DNA of 43,673 bases, taken from contig JACDED010000014.1 of NCBI GenBank assembly GCA_013816615.1, positions 11,967 to 55,639 of the forward strand, read 5' to 3'. The notes under the pieces were generated by a model. It was given only the letters and a program-made list of their open reading frames with translations, had not been told where the DNA came from and made no database searches. Position 1 is the stretch's first letter; each line of letters begins with the position of its first letter. Shown in pieces: positions 19,012 to 28,220 of this stretch. The stretch is from Bacteroidota bacterium. GTDB lineage: Bacteria; Bacteroidota; Bacteroidia; B-17B0; Aurantibacillaceae. The position numbers and the translations under genes were made by a program.

Positions 19012-20088
19012 TTAAGCTTTACCTAATTCTTTAAGACGATAAATATGTGATAGCAGTGCGTTTCTAAATGTTGGTTTAATATTGTATTGTAAACCAAATT
19101 CTTTAGCAGTTTCTTCAACAATTGGCGCGATCTTTTTATAATGTATATGACAAATATTTGGAAACAAATGATGTTCGATTTGAAAATTTAAACCACCAAC
19201 ATACCAACTTAATAGTTTGTTATTTCGTGCAAAATCGGCAGTAGTATTTAATTGGTGCACACTCCATTCAACATGCATATTAGGTTCCGGTAAAGGTTGT
19301 GTAGCCCCTTCAACTACATGAGCCATTTGGAAAACAAAACTTAAAATAATACTTGCTGTCCAGTGCATGATAAAAAACCCAAGTAAAATTTGCCAGATAT
19401 AATAATCAGTGAGCCAAAGCGGCAAACCAATTATTATTGTTAAGTAAATGAGCTTTCTTAACAGCATTTTACTAAATTCTTTTGAGATCTTTTTATTCTG
19501 ACTTCTTAAAAGCCCTTCTTTATGGTATTTATATAACCTTGTAAAATCATTTGTAAGCATCGTTATAGTCATTAAGCCATAAAAAAGAAAAGCATAAATG
19601 ACCTGATACTTGTGATACCATTTTAATGGTTTGTTTTCAGACAACCGTATTGGCCCTTTATCATCAATGTCTTCATCAAACCCTGAAATATTAGTATAAG
19701 TATGGTGAAGAACGTTGTGTTGAATTTTCCAGTTTAAAACATTACTGCCTAATAAATACAAACTCCCGCCAAGCAAACTATTAACCCAATGTTTTTTTGA
19801 ATACGCACCATGACAGGCATCATGCATAACACCCATTCCAATCCCTGCAATACCTATTCCCATTAATACGGTAAGGCCTGTTGAAACAATTACAGGCATT
19901 TTTAATAATAATAGAATTATAAACGGTACTAAATAGGAACATAACAAAATAATCGTCTTTATGATCATTTTATAATTTGCTTTTGGCGAAATATTATTTT
20001 GCTTAAAATAATTATTTACCTTTTTTCTAAGTTCTAAAACAAATTGATGTTCTTTAGGAATGATACTTGAAAATTTTATTATTTGCAT
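19012..20088 (-). CDS. membrane fatty-acid desaturase (acyl-lipid / linoleoyl-CoA type)
   Basis: This 358-residue membrane protein has the three histidine boxes of di-iron desaturases: HDACHGAYS, HNVLHHTYTN and NFQIEHHLFPNICH. Hydrophobic segments lie at about 45-90, 165-185 and 215-255. There is no N-terminal cytochrome b5 domain, so electrons come from a separate ferredoxin or reductase. It introduces double bonds into acyl chains using oxygen, adjusting membrane fluidity. The QxxHH form of the third box is typical of front-end and omega-3 type enzymes. It lies 6 nt after a small membrane protein gene and upstream of pdxH. Confidence 0.88.
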   Translation of the reverse strand: MQIIKFSSIIPKEHQFVLELRKKVNNYFKQNNISPKANYKMIIKTIILLCSYLVPFIILLLLKMPVIVSTGLTVLMGIGIAGIGMGVMHDACHGAYSKKHWVNSLLGGSLYLLGSNVLNWKIQHNVLHHTYTNISGFDEDIDDKGPIRLSENKPLKWYHKYQVIYAFLFYGLMTITMLTNDFTRLYKYHKEGLLRSQNKKISKEFSKMLLRKLIYLTIIIGLPLWLTDYYIWQILLGFFIMHWTASIILSFVFQMAHVVEGATQPLPEPNMHVEWSVHQLNTTADFARNNKLLSWYVGGLNFQIEHHLFPNICHIHYKKIAPIVEETAKEFGLQYNIKPTFRNALLSHIYRLKELGKA

Positions 20089-20094
20089 AAATTT

Positions 20095-20526
20095 TTATTT
20101 AAAAGAGGTTATACCGAAAAATAGGAGGTTAAAAATTTTTATAAATTCAATTACAACATAAATTAAATGTAAATTGGAAGGGTCGACATTCCATCCCCGA
20201 ATATGCATTTCGGTTCTTGCATCTAGTTCAGGCAAAAGATACAAGGATTGAATGATCAGAATAATAATTGGTATTAGAGCGAAAATATTTTGCCAGTTAA
20301 TGAATTTTGTTTGCGTAAATGCAATAGTCACAATAATAATTAAAGCAAATACCCATTCAACTTTATTCATTGCATTAAAAACCAAGCGACCAATTCCCAA
20401 TCCAAGTGGCAGAGTAATACCAGGAGCTTTAAACTTAAGCCATGCTTCCATAAAACTAATAGCGCTTACAAAACCGATCCACAAAAAGGTAATAACTATA
20501 AGTATTGCTGAATTAAATTTAACCAT
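20095..20526 (-). CDS. unrecognised four-helix membrane protein
   Basis: This 143-residue protein has four hydrophobic segments (about 8-27, 58-75, 80-100 and 118-138) and little soluble sequence. Between the third and fourth helices is ELDARTEMHIRGWNVDPSNLH, a polar loop that may be conserved. I cannot assign a family with confidence. It lies between a hemN remnant and the desaturase gene and is probably co-transcribed with the latter (6-nt gap). Confidence 0.6.
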   Translation of the reverse strand: MVKFNSAILIVITFLWIGFVSAISFMEAWLKFKAPGITLPLGLGIGRLVFNAMNKVEWVFALIIIVTIAFTQTKFINWQNIFALIPIIILIIQSLYLLPELDARTEMHIRGWNVDPSNLHLIYVVIEFIKIFNLLFFGITSFK

Positions 20527-20536
20527 GATCTTATTA

Positions 20537-20635
20537 TTATGCTGTTGTACTGAATATATTTTTATCCCAATAAGGAACAGTTGGATAGCTCGTATAACGA
20601 GGCGCAGGAATATTATATTTTGAAACCAGGTCCAT
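20537..20635 (-). pseudogene. hemN: N-terminal remnant of hemN (oxygen-independent coproporphyrinogen III oxidase)
   Basis: The 32 codons starting directly after the decarboxylase stop encode KYNIPAPRYTSYPTVPYWD, the signature N-terminus of HemN, and then run into a stop. The radical SAM core (CxxxCxxC) is absent, so nothing functional can remain. In many Bacteroidota an intact hemN sits next to the cbb3 assembly genes, which is exactly this position. It therefore looks like a decayed or deleted gene, perhaps displaced when the decarboxylase gene arrived. Confidence 0.75.
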
Positions 20636-21883
20636 TTATTTTTTAATTTGTTTTTGCTCGTTTTTTAATTCGATCAAAAAATCATCTATAATACCTTGTC
20701 TTACATGTGGCATTACTACAATTTTAAACCACTCAGGATTATGATGGCTGTCTGGCACTAAGTGATATTTTTTTGCTAACGAAGAACTAATAAACTCAGA
20801 GCTGATTGTTACAATGTTTAGATCAGGGTTTCTAAAATAATATATTCCCCACTCATCTAATTTGTCACAAATAAATGTTGTTCTATCAATTAAACCGTGC
20901 ATCTTAACTCTCCACCCTTCAGACCCATGAATGCGGAGAATCATCCATACGCAAACAGCATTTGCGCCAGACCGACTACCGCATAAAGTAAAATCTTTTC
21001 CCTTTACATATCCTGCTTCATTGGTGCATACATATTTTAAATAATTTTTACGGATCAGGAAAATACCAGTTCCATATGGAGCTTGTAACATTTTATGTCC
21101 ATCAATTGAAAATGACGATATGTTTTTGTTTTTAAAAGTAAAAGAATTTTTAGCACAACAAGTAAAAGGATAAATAAACCCGCCGTATGCACCGTCTACA
21201 TGCAACTTATAATTAATATGGAGTAAATTCAAAAACGAAGTTATGGTATCAATATCATCCACTGAACCAAACATCGTTGTAGACATATTTATATTAATAA
21301 TAAAATATTTATACCGTTCGTTTAAAGCCCTTTCAACTTTTTGTTCAAAGTCTTTAATGATAATTTTCCTTGTAATTTGATCAACATTTAATTCTATACC
21401 ATTAATGTTTAGAAGGTCTAATGCCTTGGGTATAGAGTAATGTGTATCTCCGGAATATACCACAGCTATTTCGTTTTGTTTTGCTTTAAACTCGTTTATA
21501 AAATAATTTCTGTAGATCCATAGCGCTTCAATATTTGCTTCTGTTCCACCACTTGCAACATAGCCATCATACGAATCAGGCTCTGCCGCAAAGATCTCCT
21601 CTGCACAAATTTTTATTAGTTCTTTTTCCAGTTGTTGTGTTCCTTTAAAAAAATCTTCGTGTTCATCACCAAAAGTATGTACGCCAATATGATTAGGATT
21701 GGCAATTAGCGTTGATAAAAAAGGAGCGTCTTTAAGAAATGCTGCATCGTCGTAAAAAATATCTGCATCTAAAAATGTGCCCGGTATTCCTAAAATGTTT
21801 TCTGTACGATAATTTGTATTAAGGCTTAGAGCTTCAAATACCTTGCTCTTTATTTTAGAATATGAATATTTCTCCCAGTACAT
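20636..21883 (-). CDS. PLP-dependent group II decarboxylase (histidine/tyrosine/aspartate type)
   Basis: This 415-residue protein is a fold-type I PLP enzyme. It has GYVASGGTEANIEALW (phosphate-binding loop), KLHVDGAYGGFIYPF (Asp that holds the pyridine nitrogen) and SFSIDGHKMLQAPYGTG (Lys forming the Schiff base). The pattern is closest to histidine decarboxylase and archaeal-type tyrosine/aspartate decarboxylases. Amino-acid specificity is not readable. It starts 4 nt after the SafE-like gene and ends directly at a hemN remnant, so it appears inserted at the end of the cbb3 assembly operon. Amino-acid decarboxylation would consume protons and could aid pH or redox balance. Confidence 0.82.
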   Translation of the reverse strand: MYWEKYSYSKIKSKVFEALSLNTNYRTENILGIPGTFLDADIFYDDAAFLKDAPFLSTLIANPNHIGVHTFGDEHEDFFKGTQQLEKELIKICAEEIFAAEPDSYDGYVASGGTEANIEALWIYRNYFINEFKAKQNEIAVVYSGDTHYSIPKALDLLNINGIELNVDQITRKIIIKDFEQKVERALNERYKYFIININMSTTMFGSVDDIDTITSFLNLLHINYKLHVDGAYGGFIYPFTCCAKNSFTFKNKNISSFSIDGHKMLQAPYGTGIFLIRKNYLKYVCTNEAGYVKGKDFTLCGSRSGANAVCVWMILRIHGSEGWRVKMHGLIDRTTFICDKLDEWGIYYFRNPDLNIVTISSEFISSSLAKKYHLVPDSHHNPEWFKIVVMPHVRQGIIDDFLIELKNEQKQIKK

Positions 21884-21886
21884 AAC

Positions 21887-22618
21887 TTATTTTTTATGAC
21901 AACAATTTATTTGTTTATTACAGGTAGCGCTAACTGTTTCCTCCTCGGCTAAGGCCGGGCTTATATATTTTATGTTAAGATTTAAACCTCTTAATACTAA
22001 TAGAATTGCCATTAAACCAATCATAAGCGGCATGGCTTTTCTTATTTTTGTTCTTGTATTTAAAGTAATAAGATGACTTGTATGGCTGATAGCAAACATA
22101 AACGGCAAAGTTCCCATACCAAACACCATCATAAATATTGCTCCTTTAAAAATACTTCCGGTTGAAACTGCACCTGCAATTCCCAAATAAACCAGTCCGC
22201 AGGGCAACAGGCCATTTAAAAGTCCGATACTAAAAAAAGAGCGCATAGTTTTCTTTTGAAACTGTGCGGATATTTTACTTTTTACTTTATTAAGCAGCGT
22301 ATATATTTTATGTGTAAATAAATATTTATTAATACTTCTTTGTGAAAATATTAAGCCCAATAAAATTATTACCCCAAGTGCGATAGAAAGTTTTTGCTGA
22401 AACCCAAAAAAGAAAAAACTTTGGCCTATAAATCCAAAAAATGCTCCTAATAAAGTGTAAGTAATAATTCTGCCTGAATTATATGAAAGAATTGAAAAAA
22501 ATCTTTTGCGAAGCGGCATTGCGTGAACCGGTAAAGCCATAGCTATAGGACCACACATACCTATGCAATGAAAGCTGCCTAAAAAACCTAATGATATGGC
22601 TGCAATTAAAAATGTCAT
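21887..22618 (-). CDS. SafE/TauE-like membrane protein of the cbb3 operon
   Basis: This 243-residue protein has about six membrane helices. It begins with AISLGFLGSFHCIGMCGPIAMALP and has a second motif NGLLPCGLVYLGIAGAVSTGS; both Cys-containing motifs are characteristic of the sulfite-exporter-like proteins linked to cbb3 oxidase assembly and copper handling. The C-terminus ends with a Cys-rich tail (TCNKQINCCHKK), a possible metal site. The start overlaps the ccoH stop by one base. A role in copper delivery to CcoN is inferred. Confidence 0.82.
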   Translation of the reverse strand: MTFLIAAISLGFLGSFHCIGMCGPIAMALPVHAMPLRKRFFSILSYNSGRIITYTLLGAFFGFIGQSFFFFGFQQKLSIALGVIILLGLIFSQRSINKYLFTHKIYTLLNKVKSKISAQFQKKTMRSFFSIGLLNGLLPCGLVYLGIAGAVSTGSIFKGAIFMMVFGMGTLPFMFAISHTSHLITLNTRTKIRKAMPLMIGLMAILLVLRGLNLNIKYISPALAEEETVSATCNKQINCCHKK

Positions 22619-23052
22619 TACATATTAATTATTTGTTCTTTATAAAACGTTTTATCGTTACTCTTCCAGGTGATGCACATTTTATAAATTCCTTTTATAA
22701 ATTTTGACTTTTTAATAACCTGTTTGCCGTCTATATCAAAATTTAAGTTAAGCTTTAGATCTTTTGAAGCGTCGGATGGACGAAAGAAGAGAACTTCACC
22801 GTTAAACGTTTTATTGATTTCTGTTTGAGGGTAAGTTAAAATAATTTGATCCTCTTCAATCGCATATTCGATAGTTAGGTTTAATTTTTTTTCATTCTCA
22901 ATCGCGTCAATACGATCCTGATATTTTAATTCCTGCGAATAATAGTCTTTAGTAACCAGTTCACTCTTATTAGTAGCACTAATAAATACGAGGCTTGATA
23001 TCAGGATGACAAAACCCGTGTAAACTATTGTAATTCTAATTCCCCAATTCAT
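22618..23052 (-). CDS. ccoH: CcoH/FixH, cbb3 oxidase assembly protein
   Basis: This 144-residue protein has one N-terminal membrane helix (about 5-25: ITIVYTGFVILISSLVF) and a periplasmic beta-rich domain. KDYYSQELKYQDRIDA near residues 35-50 is the FixH family signature. It helps mature the cbb3 oxidase. It lies 17 nt after ccoG and overlaps the next gene by one base, within the assembly operon. Confidence 0.85.
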   Translation of the reverse strand: MNWGIRITIVYTGFVILISSLVFISATNKSELVTKDYYSQELKYQDRIDAIENEKKLNLTIEYAIEEDQIILTYPQTEINKTFNGEVLFFRPSDASKDLKLNLNFDIDGKQVIKKSKFIKGIYKMCITWKSNDKTFYKEQIINM

Positions 23053-23069
23053 AATAATTGTTTTATAAT

Positions 23070-24470
23070 TTATATTGTTACCGGTCCATGAAAGTTTGTT
23101 TTAACCGTTTTTATTAATTTGCCATTACTATAAATACCTACTTTTAATTCTGTTTTTCTTTTTTTGATATCGGCTTTATTTAAAAGGATAAAAAAACTAC
23201 CCTGTGTCATATCTTCTTTTTTTACAGATAGAGCTTTACCAATAACCTCTATAGCAGCATGCGGAAATTCTTCAACTTTTATTTCAACAGGCAGATCTTT
23301 TCGGGTTTTATTTACAAGTTTAATGGTAAACAAGTTGCTTACCTGCTCGTTAGGTTGTTCCTGGTACAACATACCTTTTGCGCGAATTATAGTTGCATCA
23401 TAATCCGAGCGGCTTATCAATAAAAAACTCTCGATGCCTATCAATAACATTAAGACTGCGGAATAAGCTTTCATTCTCCCCGTAAAAGCAAGTTTTACTT
23501 TATTTTTAATTCCGTTCTCGGAGTCGAATCGTATTAAACCTTTTTCCAATCCAACACCTTCCATTATATTGTCACACGCATCAATGCATGCTGTGCAATT
23601 AATACACTCAAGTTGTGTTCCGTTTCTTATATCAATACCTGTAGGACAAACCTTCACACATAAATTACAATCTATACAATCGCCCCCTGTACGAACTTCA
23701 TTCTTTTTAAATTTATGCCTATCTTCGCCTCTTACATAATCGTATGCAACAACTACGGAATCTTTATCCAGCAAAACACCCTGCATTCTTCCGTAGGGGC
23801 AAACGATGATGCAAACCTGTTCTCTAAACCATGAATAAATAAAAAAGAAAACACCTGTGAAAATTATGATAGATGTGAAACCACCAATATGGACAGATAA
23901 AGGTTCTTTAATTATTTTAAACAATTCCTCAATACCGATTATATAGGAAAAAAATGTATTTGCAATTATAAAGGAGAGAATAAAAAATAAAACATATTTA
24001 GATACACGTTTAAATAATTTATTTGCATCCCATGGTGCTTTTTTTAGAGCATTTTGATGTGGAGCATCTCCATCTATCCAATACTCAATGCGCCTGAAGA
24101 GCATTTCCATAAAAATAGTTTGTGGACAAGCCCATCCGCAAAATACACGACCAAAAATAACTGTGAACAAAGCGATAAAAACAATAAATGTAAGTAAGCC
24201 AATACCAAAAATAAAAAAGTCCTGCGGCCAAAAGATCATTCCAAACAGAATGAATTTTCTTTCTAAAATATTTATTAAAAATAAGGGCTCACCGTGAACT
24301 TTAATAAAAGGTAATCCAAAAAAAACAATAAGGTATAAATAGCTTAAATACTTGCGATAATTAAATAGTTTACCTTTTGGTTTATGCGGATTCAGCCATT
24401 TACGTTTTCCATTTTCGTCAATAGTGCCAATATGATCCCTGAACCCTTCAATATTTTCTGCAAGTGCCAT
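23070..24470 (-). CDS. ccoG: CcoG/FixG, polyferredoxin-type cbb3 assembly protein
   Basis: This 466-residue protein has several membrane helices (about 40-60, 80-105, 155-180, 195-215, 340-358), the motifs CGWACPQTIFMEM and CIIVCPYGRMQ, and two 4Fe-4S ferredoxin clusters: CIDCNLCVKVCPTGIDIRNG and CINCTACIDACD. The C-terminus (about 370-466) is an immunoglobulin-like domain. CcoG reduces Cu(II) for copper insertion into cbb3 oxidase. It starts 13 nt after the ccoP stop. Confidence 0.93.
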   Translation of the reverse strand: MALAENIEGFRDHIGTIDENGKRKWLNPHKPKGKLFNYRKYLSYLYLIVFFGLPFIKVHGEPLFLINILERKFILFGMIFWPQDFFIFGIGLLTFIVFIALFTVIFGRVFCGWACPQTIFMEMLFRRIEYWIDGDAPHQNALKKAPWDANKLFKRVSKYVLFFILSFIIANTFFSYIIGIEELFKIIKEPLSVHIGGFTSIIIFTGVFFFIYSWFREQVCIIVCPYGRMQGVLLDKDSVVVAYDYVRGEDRHKFKKNEVRTGGDCIDCNLCVKVCPTGIDIRNGTQLECINCTACIDACDNIMEGVGLEKGLIRFDSENGIKNKVKLAFTGRMKAYSAVLMLLIGIESFLLISRSDYDATIIRAKGMLYQEQPNEQVSNLFTIKLVNKTRKDLPVEIKVEEFPHAAIEVIGKALSVKKEDMTQGSFFILLNKADIKKRKTELKVGIYSNGKLIKTVKTNFHGPVTI

Positions 24471-24483
24471 TAATTATTAAATT

Positions 24484-25656
24484 CTAATGTATTGTGTCTT
24501 TTAAAATATTGAGCGAGTCTCCATTTGTTATTAAAGTATCTAAAACACTACTTTTTTCTTCTTTGTATAAATCTCCTTGTGCAACTTTTGCTCCCGCAGG
24601 ATTAGTTCCGTTTAATGTTCTGATAAAACTTGAGATCTGCGCAATTTGGATAGATGAAAAATCTTCTTTCCAGGATTTCATTCCCTTATCAACCCAACCG
24701 TACTTAACTGTTTTAAAAATGTCCGATAGTCCTCCGCCATGAAGCCAGTAAGCATCGGTTAAATTTGGTCCAACAGTACCTTCGCCTAATTTTCCGTGGC
24801 ATGTTGCACAATTAGCAATAAAAAGCTCTTTACCTGCTTCAAGATCTGCGCCTTCTAATTGTTTTACAGTAGTTTCATCTACATTATTGGCGGATGTTCT
24901 CATGTACTCCTCAACTTCTGCCTTAGCGGCTACCAAAGATTTTTCATATTCTACAATTTGTAAGTCACCTGTGTCCGCCACATGGTAATGGATCAAATAA
25001 ACTACGCTAACCACTACTGTTAGATAAAAGCCGTACTTCCACCATGGCGGCAGATCGTTGTCTAATTCAACAATACCATCGTAATTATGATCCAGCGTTA
25101 TATCAGCTTCTTTTTCAATATCCACAGAAGCGTTTAATTTCTCCAGAATTGTTTTGGTTTTTTGTTTTACAACAGGAATAATTATTTTGTCTGTTTTTAA
25201 TGCTCCCATTATAAGATTGTAAAGCACTAATATTAAAACAAATTCTAAAAAAATCACTGCAAGCATGAAGTAAAACGTAAACGTATCCAAGCCTCCAATT
25301 AACCAATTTTTTTTAGCAGATACGAAAGTTGTCTGTGCCACAGAAGCATAGCTTAAAAATAAAAAAGCCAATACCGATAAACTTTTTGTAATTGTGGAAT
25401 TATCTTTTGTTTCGTCTTTCTTTTTAAATTTATTTTGTACATACTCGCTTTGCGCAATGTTTTTTAACGCCCCGCTAAGGCCAAGGATTACAAGCAACAG
25501 AATAATAATTATAATAAGTAAGGTGTTGAATAGCGCATTTGAAAAATAGGTTTTAGCAGCTAAATTTTCGCTTTGCGCGAAATTTGCCAATGGCATTAAA
25601 AATAAGCAGGCGAACCAAATTCTGTTTCTATTTAACTTCTTCATAAGTTTGATCAT
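24484..25656 (-). CDS. ccoP: CcoP, mono-haem cytochrome c subunit of cbb3 oxidase
   Basis: This 390-residue protein has an N-terminal signal-like helix ending FAQS, further membrane helices (about 40-60, 92-110, 126-148 and 209-223), the CcoP N-terminal pattern LDHNYDGIVELDNDLPPWWKYGFY, and one cytochrome c domain with a single haem site CATCHGKLGEG. Classical CcoP carries two haems; the single-haem form is common in Bacteroidota. The long N-terminal extension is also a feature of this group. It passes electrons to the CcoN-CcoO fusion. The start overlaps ccoQ by 29 bases; a second Met four codons in would shorten the overlap. Confidence 0.9.
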   Translation of the reverse strand: MIKLMKKLNRNRIWFACLFLMPLANFAQSENLAAKTYFSNALFNTLLIIIIILLLVILGLSGALKNIAQSEYVQNKFKKKDETKDNSTITKSLSVLAFLFLSYASVAQTTFVSAKKNWLIGGLDTFTFYFMLAVIFLEFVLILVLYNLIMGALKTDKIIIPVVKQKTKTILEKLNASVDIEKEADITLDHNYDGIVELDNDLPPWWKYGFYLTVVVSVVYLIHYHVADTGDLQIVEYEKSLVAAKAEVEEYMRTSANNVDETTVKQLEGADLEAGKELFIANCATCHGKLGEGTVGPNLTDAYWLHGGGLSDIFKTVKYGWVDKGMKSWKEDFSSIQIAQISSFIRTLNGTNPAGAKVAQGDLYKEEKSSVLDTLITNGDSLNILKDTIH

Positions 25657-25837
25657 TTGAGGTTAAAGCAGAATTATCTGTATTTAATGGCAGTTGCGAT
25701 AGTGTATTGAAATATTCTTTACTTCCATTTATAATAAATATGGTGACGCCAATAAAAAAAACAAAGAAGATCATTAGCGAGGCCAAAGGGTAAAATCCTA
25801 TTCCGGATATGTTTTCTAAATAATTTATAAATTTCAT
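25628..25837 (-). CDS. ccoQ: CcoQ-like small subunit
   Basis: This 69-residue protein has one central membrane helix (about 17-37: LASLMIFFVFFIGVTIFII) and a polar tail. Size and position between ccoNO and ccoP identify it as CcoQ, which stabilises the cbb3 complex. Sequence similarity alone would not prove it. Confidence 0.75.
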   Translation of the reverse strand: MKFINYLENISGIGFYPLASLMIFFVFFIGVTIFIINGSKEYFNTLSQLPLNTDNSALTSNDQTYEEVK

Positions 25838-25855
25838 AGCGTTAGTTTTAAAGGA

Positions 25856-27985
25856 TTATTTATTTACAGTTTCTTTAGGCTGATTTTTAATGTCAGTACC
25901 CATCCTTTGCAAGTAAGCAATGAGTGCGATGATCTCACGGTCTGCTAAAACCTGCACACCATCTTTTTTCAAATTTTCAGCAATTGTTTTTGCCTGTTTC
26001 TCCATATCTTTTGCCGCAATATTTTCATATCCTTTAGGATAAGGCACACCTAATCTTTGCATAGCTTTTATTTTTGCAACTGTAGAAGAAACATCTATCT
26101 GATCGTCAAACAACCATGGATATGGCGGCATGACAGAACCAGGAGACATTGAAGTTGGATCGAGCATATGATTGTAATGCCAGCTATCAGGGTATTTGCC
26201 ACCAACCCTTGCAAGATCAGGACCGGTACGTTTACTTCCCCATTGAAATGGATGATCATATACAAATTCGCCAGCTTTTGAATATTCACCATAACGTGCC
26301 GTTTCACTTCTAAATGGACGGATCATTTGTGAGTGACATGTATAACAACCCTCTCTCACATAAATATCTCTTCCTTCTAATTCCAGAGGAGTATAAGGTT
26401 TAACACTTGCAATTGTAGGAATGTTTGACTTCACTAAAAACGTTGGGATAATTTCAATAATGCCACCTATGATCACAACCACTAAACTTAGTATCATTAA
26501 TTGAATAGGTTTGCGTTCAATCCATCGATGCCAATGTTCCTTCCCGTGTTTAGAATAATTTCTTTCAAGAGCGGGAGCCTCAGCATCTTCATTTGCAAGG
26601 AACGAACCCGCCTTAACTGTTTTTACAAGATTGTAAACCATTAATATGGCGCCAATTAAATATAGCGAGCCACCAATTGCTCTGGTAGCATAAAAGGGGA
26701 TCATTTTTGTTACAGTATCCATGAATTGCCATTTCAACTGCCCCTCAGGAGTAAACTCTTTCCACATTAAACTTTGCATGATACCACTTACATACATTGG
26801 TACAGCATATAAAACAATACCAAGCGTGCCTATCCAAAAATGTGCATTCGCTAATTTTTTTGAATACAATTCTATCCTGAACATTTTTGGAATTAACCAA
26901 TACAAAATACCGAAAGTTAAAAAACCATTCCAACCGAGAGCTCCAACATGTACATGCGCTACGATCCAATCTGTGTAATGCGCAATCGCACTTACATTTT
27001 TAAGTGATAACATAGGACCTTCAAAAGTTGCCATACCATAAGCGGTAACAGCAACTACCATGAATTTTAAAACTACTTCTTCCCTTACTTTATCCCATGC
27101 GCCACGAAGTGTTAATAAACCATTTATCATTCCTCCCCATGATGGCGCAATAAGCATTATCGAAAACACAACCCCTAATGATTGTGCCCAATCAGGAACG
27201 GCAGTATACAACAAATGATGTGGACCAGCCCAGATGTAAATAAAAATTAAGGACCAAAAGTGAATAATAGATAAACGATAAGAATATACCGGACGGTTTG
27301 CAGCTTTTGGCAAAAAATAATACATCAATCCTAAATAGGGTGTAGTTAAAAAAAATGCAACCGCATTGTGTCCATACCACCATTGCACTAACGCATCCTG
27401 TACACCCGCATACCAGGAATATGATTTCCAAAACGAAACAGGTATCTCAATAGAGTTAACAATGTGAAGCATAGCGACTGTTACCACCGTTGCTATGTAA
27501 AACCAAATGGCAACGTAAAGATGTCTTTCTCTTCGGCGAATAATTGTACCAAACATATTCCATCCAAAAACAACCCAAACAATTGTAATTAAAATATCTA
27601 TTGGCCATTCTAGTTCAGCATACTCTTTACCTGTAGTTTTCCCTAACGCTAAAGAAATTGCCGCGAGTACAATGATCAACTGCCAGCCATAAAAATGAAT
27701 TTTGCTTAAAAAATCGCTAAACATACGTGTTTTAAGCAAACGCTGTAATGAATAATAAACTCCCATAAAAATACCGTTACCTACAAAAGCAAATATTACT
27801 GCATTTGTATGTACTGGTCTTACTCGTCCAAATGTTGTGTATGGTAAGTTCATGTTTAGTGCAGGGATAAATAGTTGTAAAGCAGCCAAAAGACCTGCAA
27901 GCATACCAACTATTCCCCAAAACATGGTTGCGTAAGCAAACCATTTCACAATTTTGTTATCATATTGAAATTTTTGTAACTCCAT
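25856..27985 (-). CDS. ccoN: CcoN-CcoO fusion, catalytic and cytochrome c subunits of cbb3 oxidase
   Basis: This 709-residue protein joins CcoN (about 1-470, twelve membrane helices) to CcoO (about 495-709). CcoN shows FGRVRPVHTNAVIF with a haem-ligand His, WWYGHNAVAFFLTTPYLG with the Cu(B)/active-site His and Tyr region, HHLLYTAVPDWAQ, and HYTDWIVAHVHVGALGWNG. CcoO has a membrane anchor (QLMILSLVVVIIGGIIEI) and one haem c site GCYTCHSQMIRPF. The fusion is characteristic of Bacteroidota. It reduces oxygen to water with high affinity and pumps protons. It lies between ccoS and ccoQ. Confidence 0.95.
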   Translation of the reverse strand: MELQKFQYDNKIVKWFAYATMFWGIVGMLAGLLAALQLFIPALNMNLPYTTFGRVRPVHTNAVIFAFVGNGIFMGVYYSLQRLLKTRMFSDFLSKIHFYGWQLIIVLAAISLALGKTTGKEYAELEWPIDILITIVWVVFGWNMFGTIIRRRERHLYVAIWFYIATVVTVAMLHIVNSIEIPVSFWKSYSWYAGVQDALVQWWYGHNAVAFFLTTPYLGLMYYFLPKAANRPVYSYRLSIIHFWSLIFIYIWAGPHHLLYTAVPDWAQSLGVVFSIMLIAPSWGGMINGLLTLRGAWDKVREEVVLKFMVVAVTAYGMATFEGPMLSLKNVSAIAHYTDWIVAHVHVGALGWNGFLTFGILYWLIPKMFRIELYSKKLANAHFWIGTLGIVLYAVPMYVSGIMQSLMWKEFTPEGQLKWQFMDTVTKMIPFYATRAIGGSLYLIGAILMVYNLVKTVKAGSFLANEDAEAPALERNYSKHGKEHWHRWIERKPIQLMILSLVVVIIGGIIEIIPTFLVKSNIPTIASVKPYTPLELEGRDIYVREGCYTCHSQMIRPFRSETARYGEYSKAGEFVYDHPFQWGSKRTGPDLARVGGKYPDSWHYNHMLDPTSMSPGSVMPPYPWLFDDQIDVSSTVAKIKAMQRLGVPYPKGYENIAAKDMEKQAKTIAENLKKDGVQVLADREIIALIAYLQRMGTDIKNQPKETVNK

Positions 27986-27991
27986 AATTTT

Positions 27992-28183
27992 TTAATTTTC
28001 CGGTTTATGATCTTTAGTGTTTTTTTGTTTTACATCGTTATCAAAAAGCATTCGAACCGATGGCGTATAATCATCTTCAAACTGATTGGTTTTTACCGAC
28101 CATACAAAGGCAATTAAAAATCCTATTGCAATTAAAAGACTGGCTCCGACTAGAATAAAAATGACACTCATATAGTGGCACAA
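27992..28183 (-). CDS. ccoS: CcoS, cbb3 oxidase maturation protein
   Basis: This 63-residue protein has one N-terminal membrane helix (about 4-27: SVIFILVGASLLIAIGFLIAF) followed by WSVKTNQFEDDYTPSVRMLFD, the CcoS signature. It is needed for haem and copper insertion. It sits 6 nt before ccoN and 37 nt after the fixI stop. Confidence 0.92.
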   Translation of the reverse strand: MCHYMSVIFILVGASLLIAIGFLIAFVWSVKTNQFEDDYTPSVRMLFDNDVKQKNTKDHKPEN

Positions 28184-28220
28184 AGGTATTTTTAGAGCCG
28201 TTTTTATGGAATGAGGAAGT

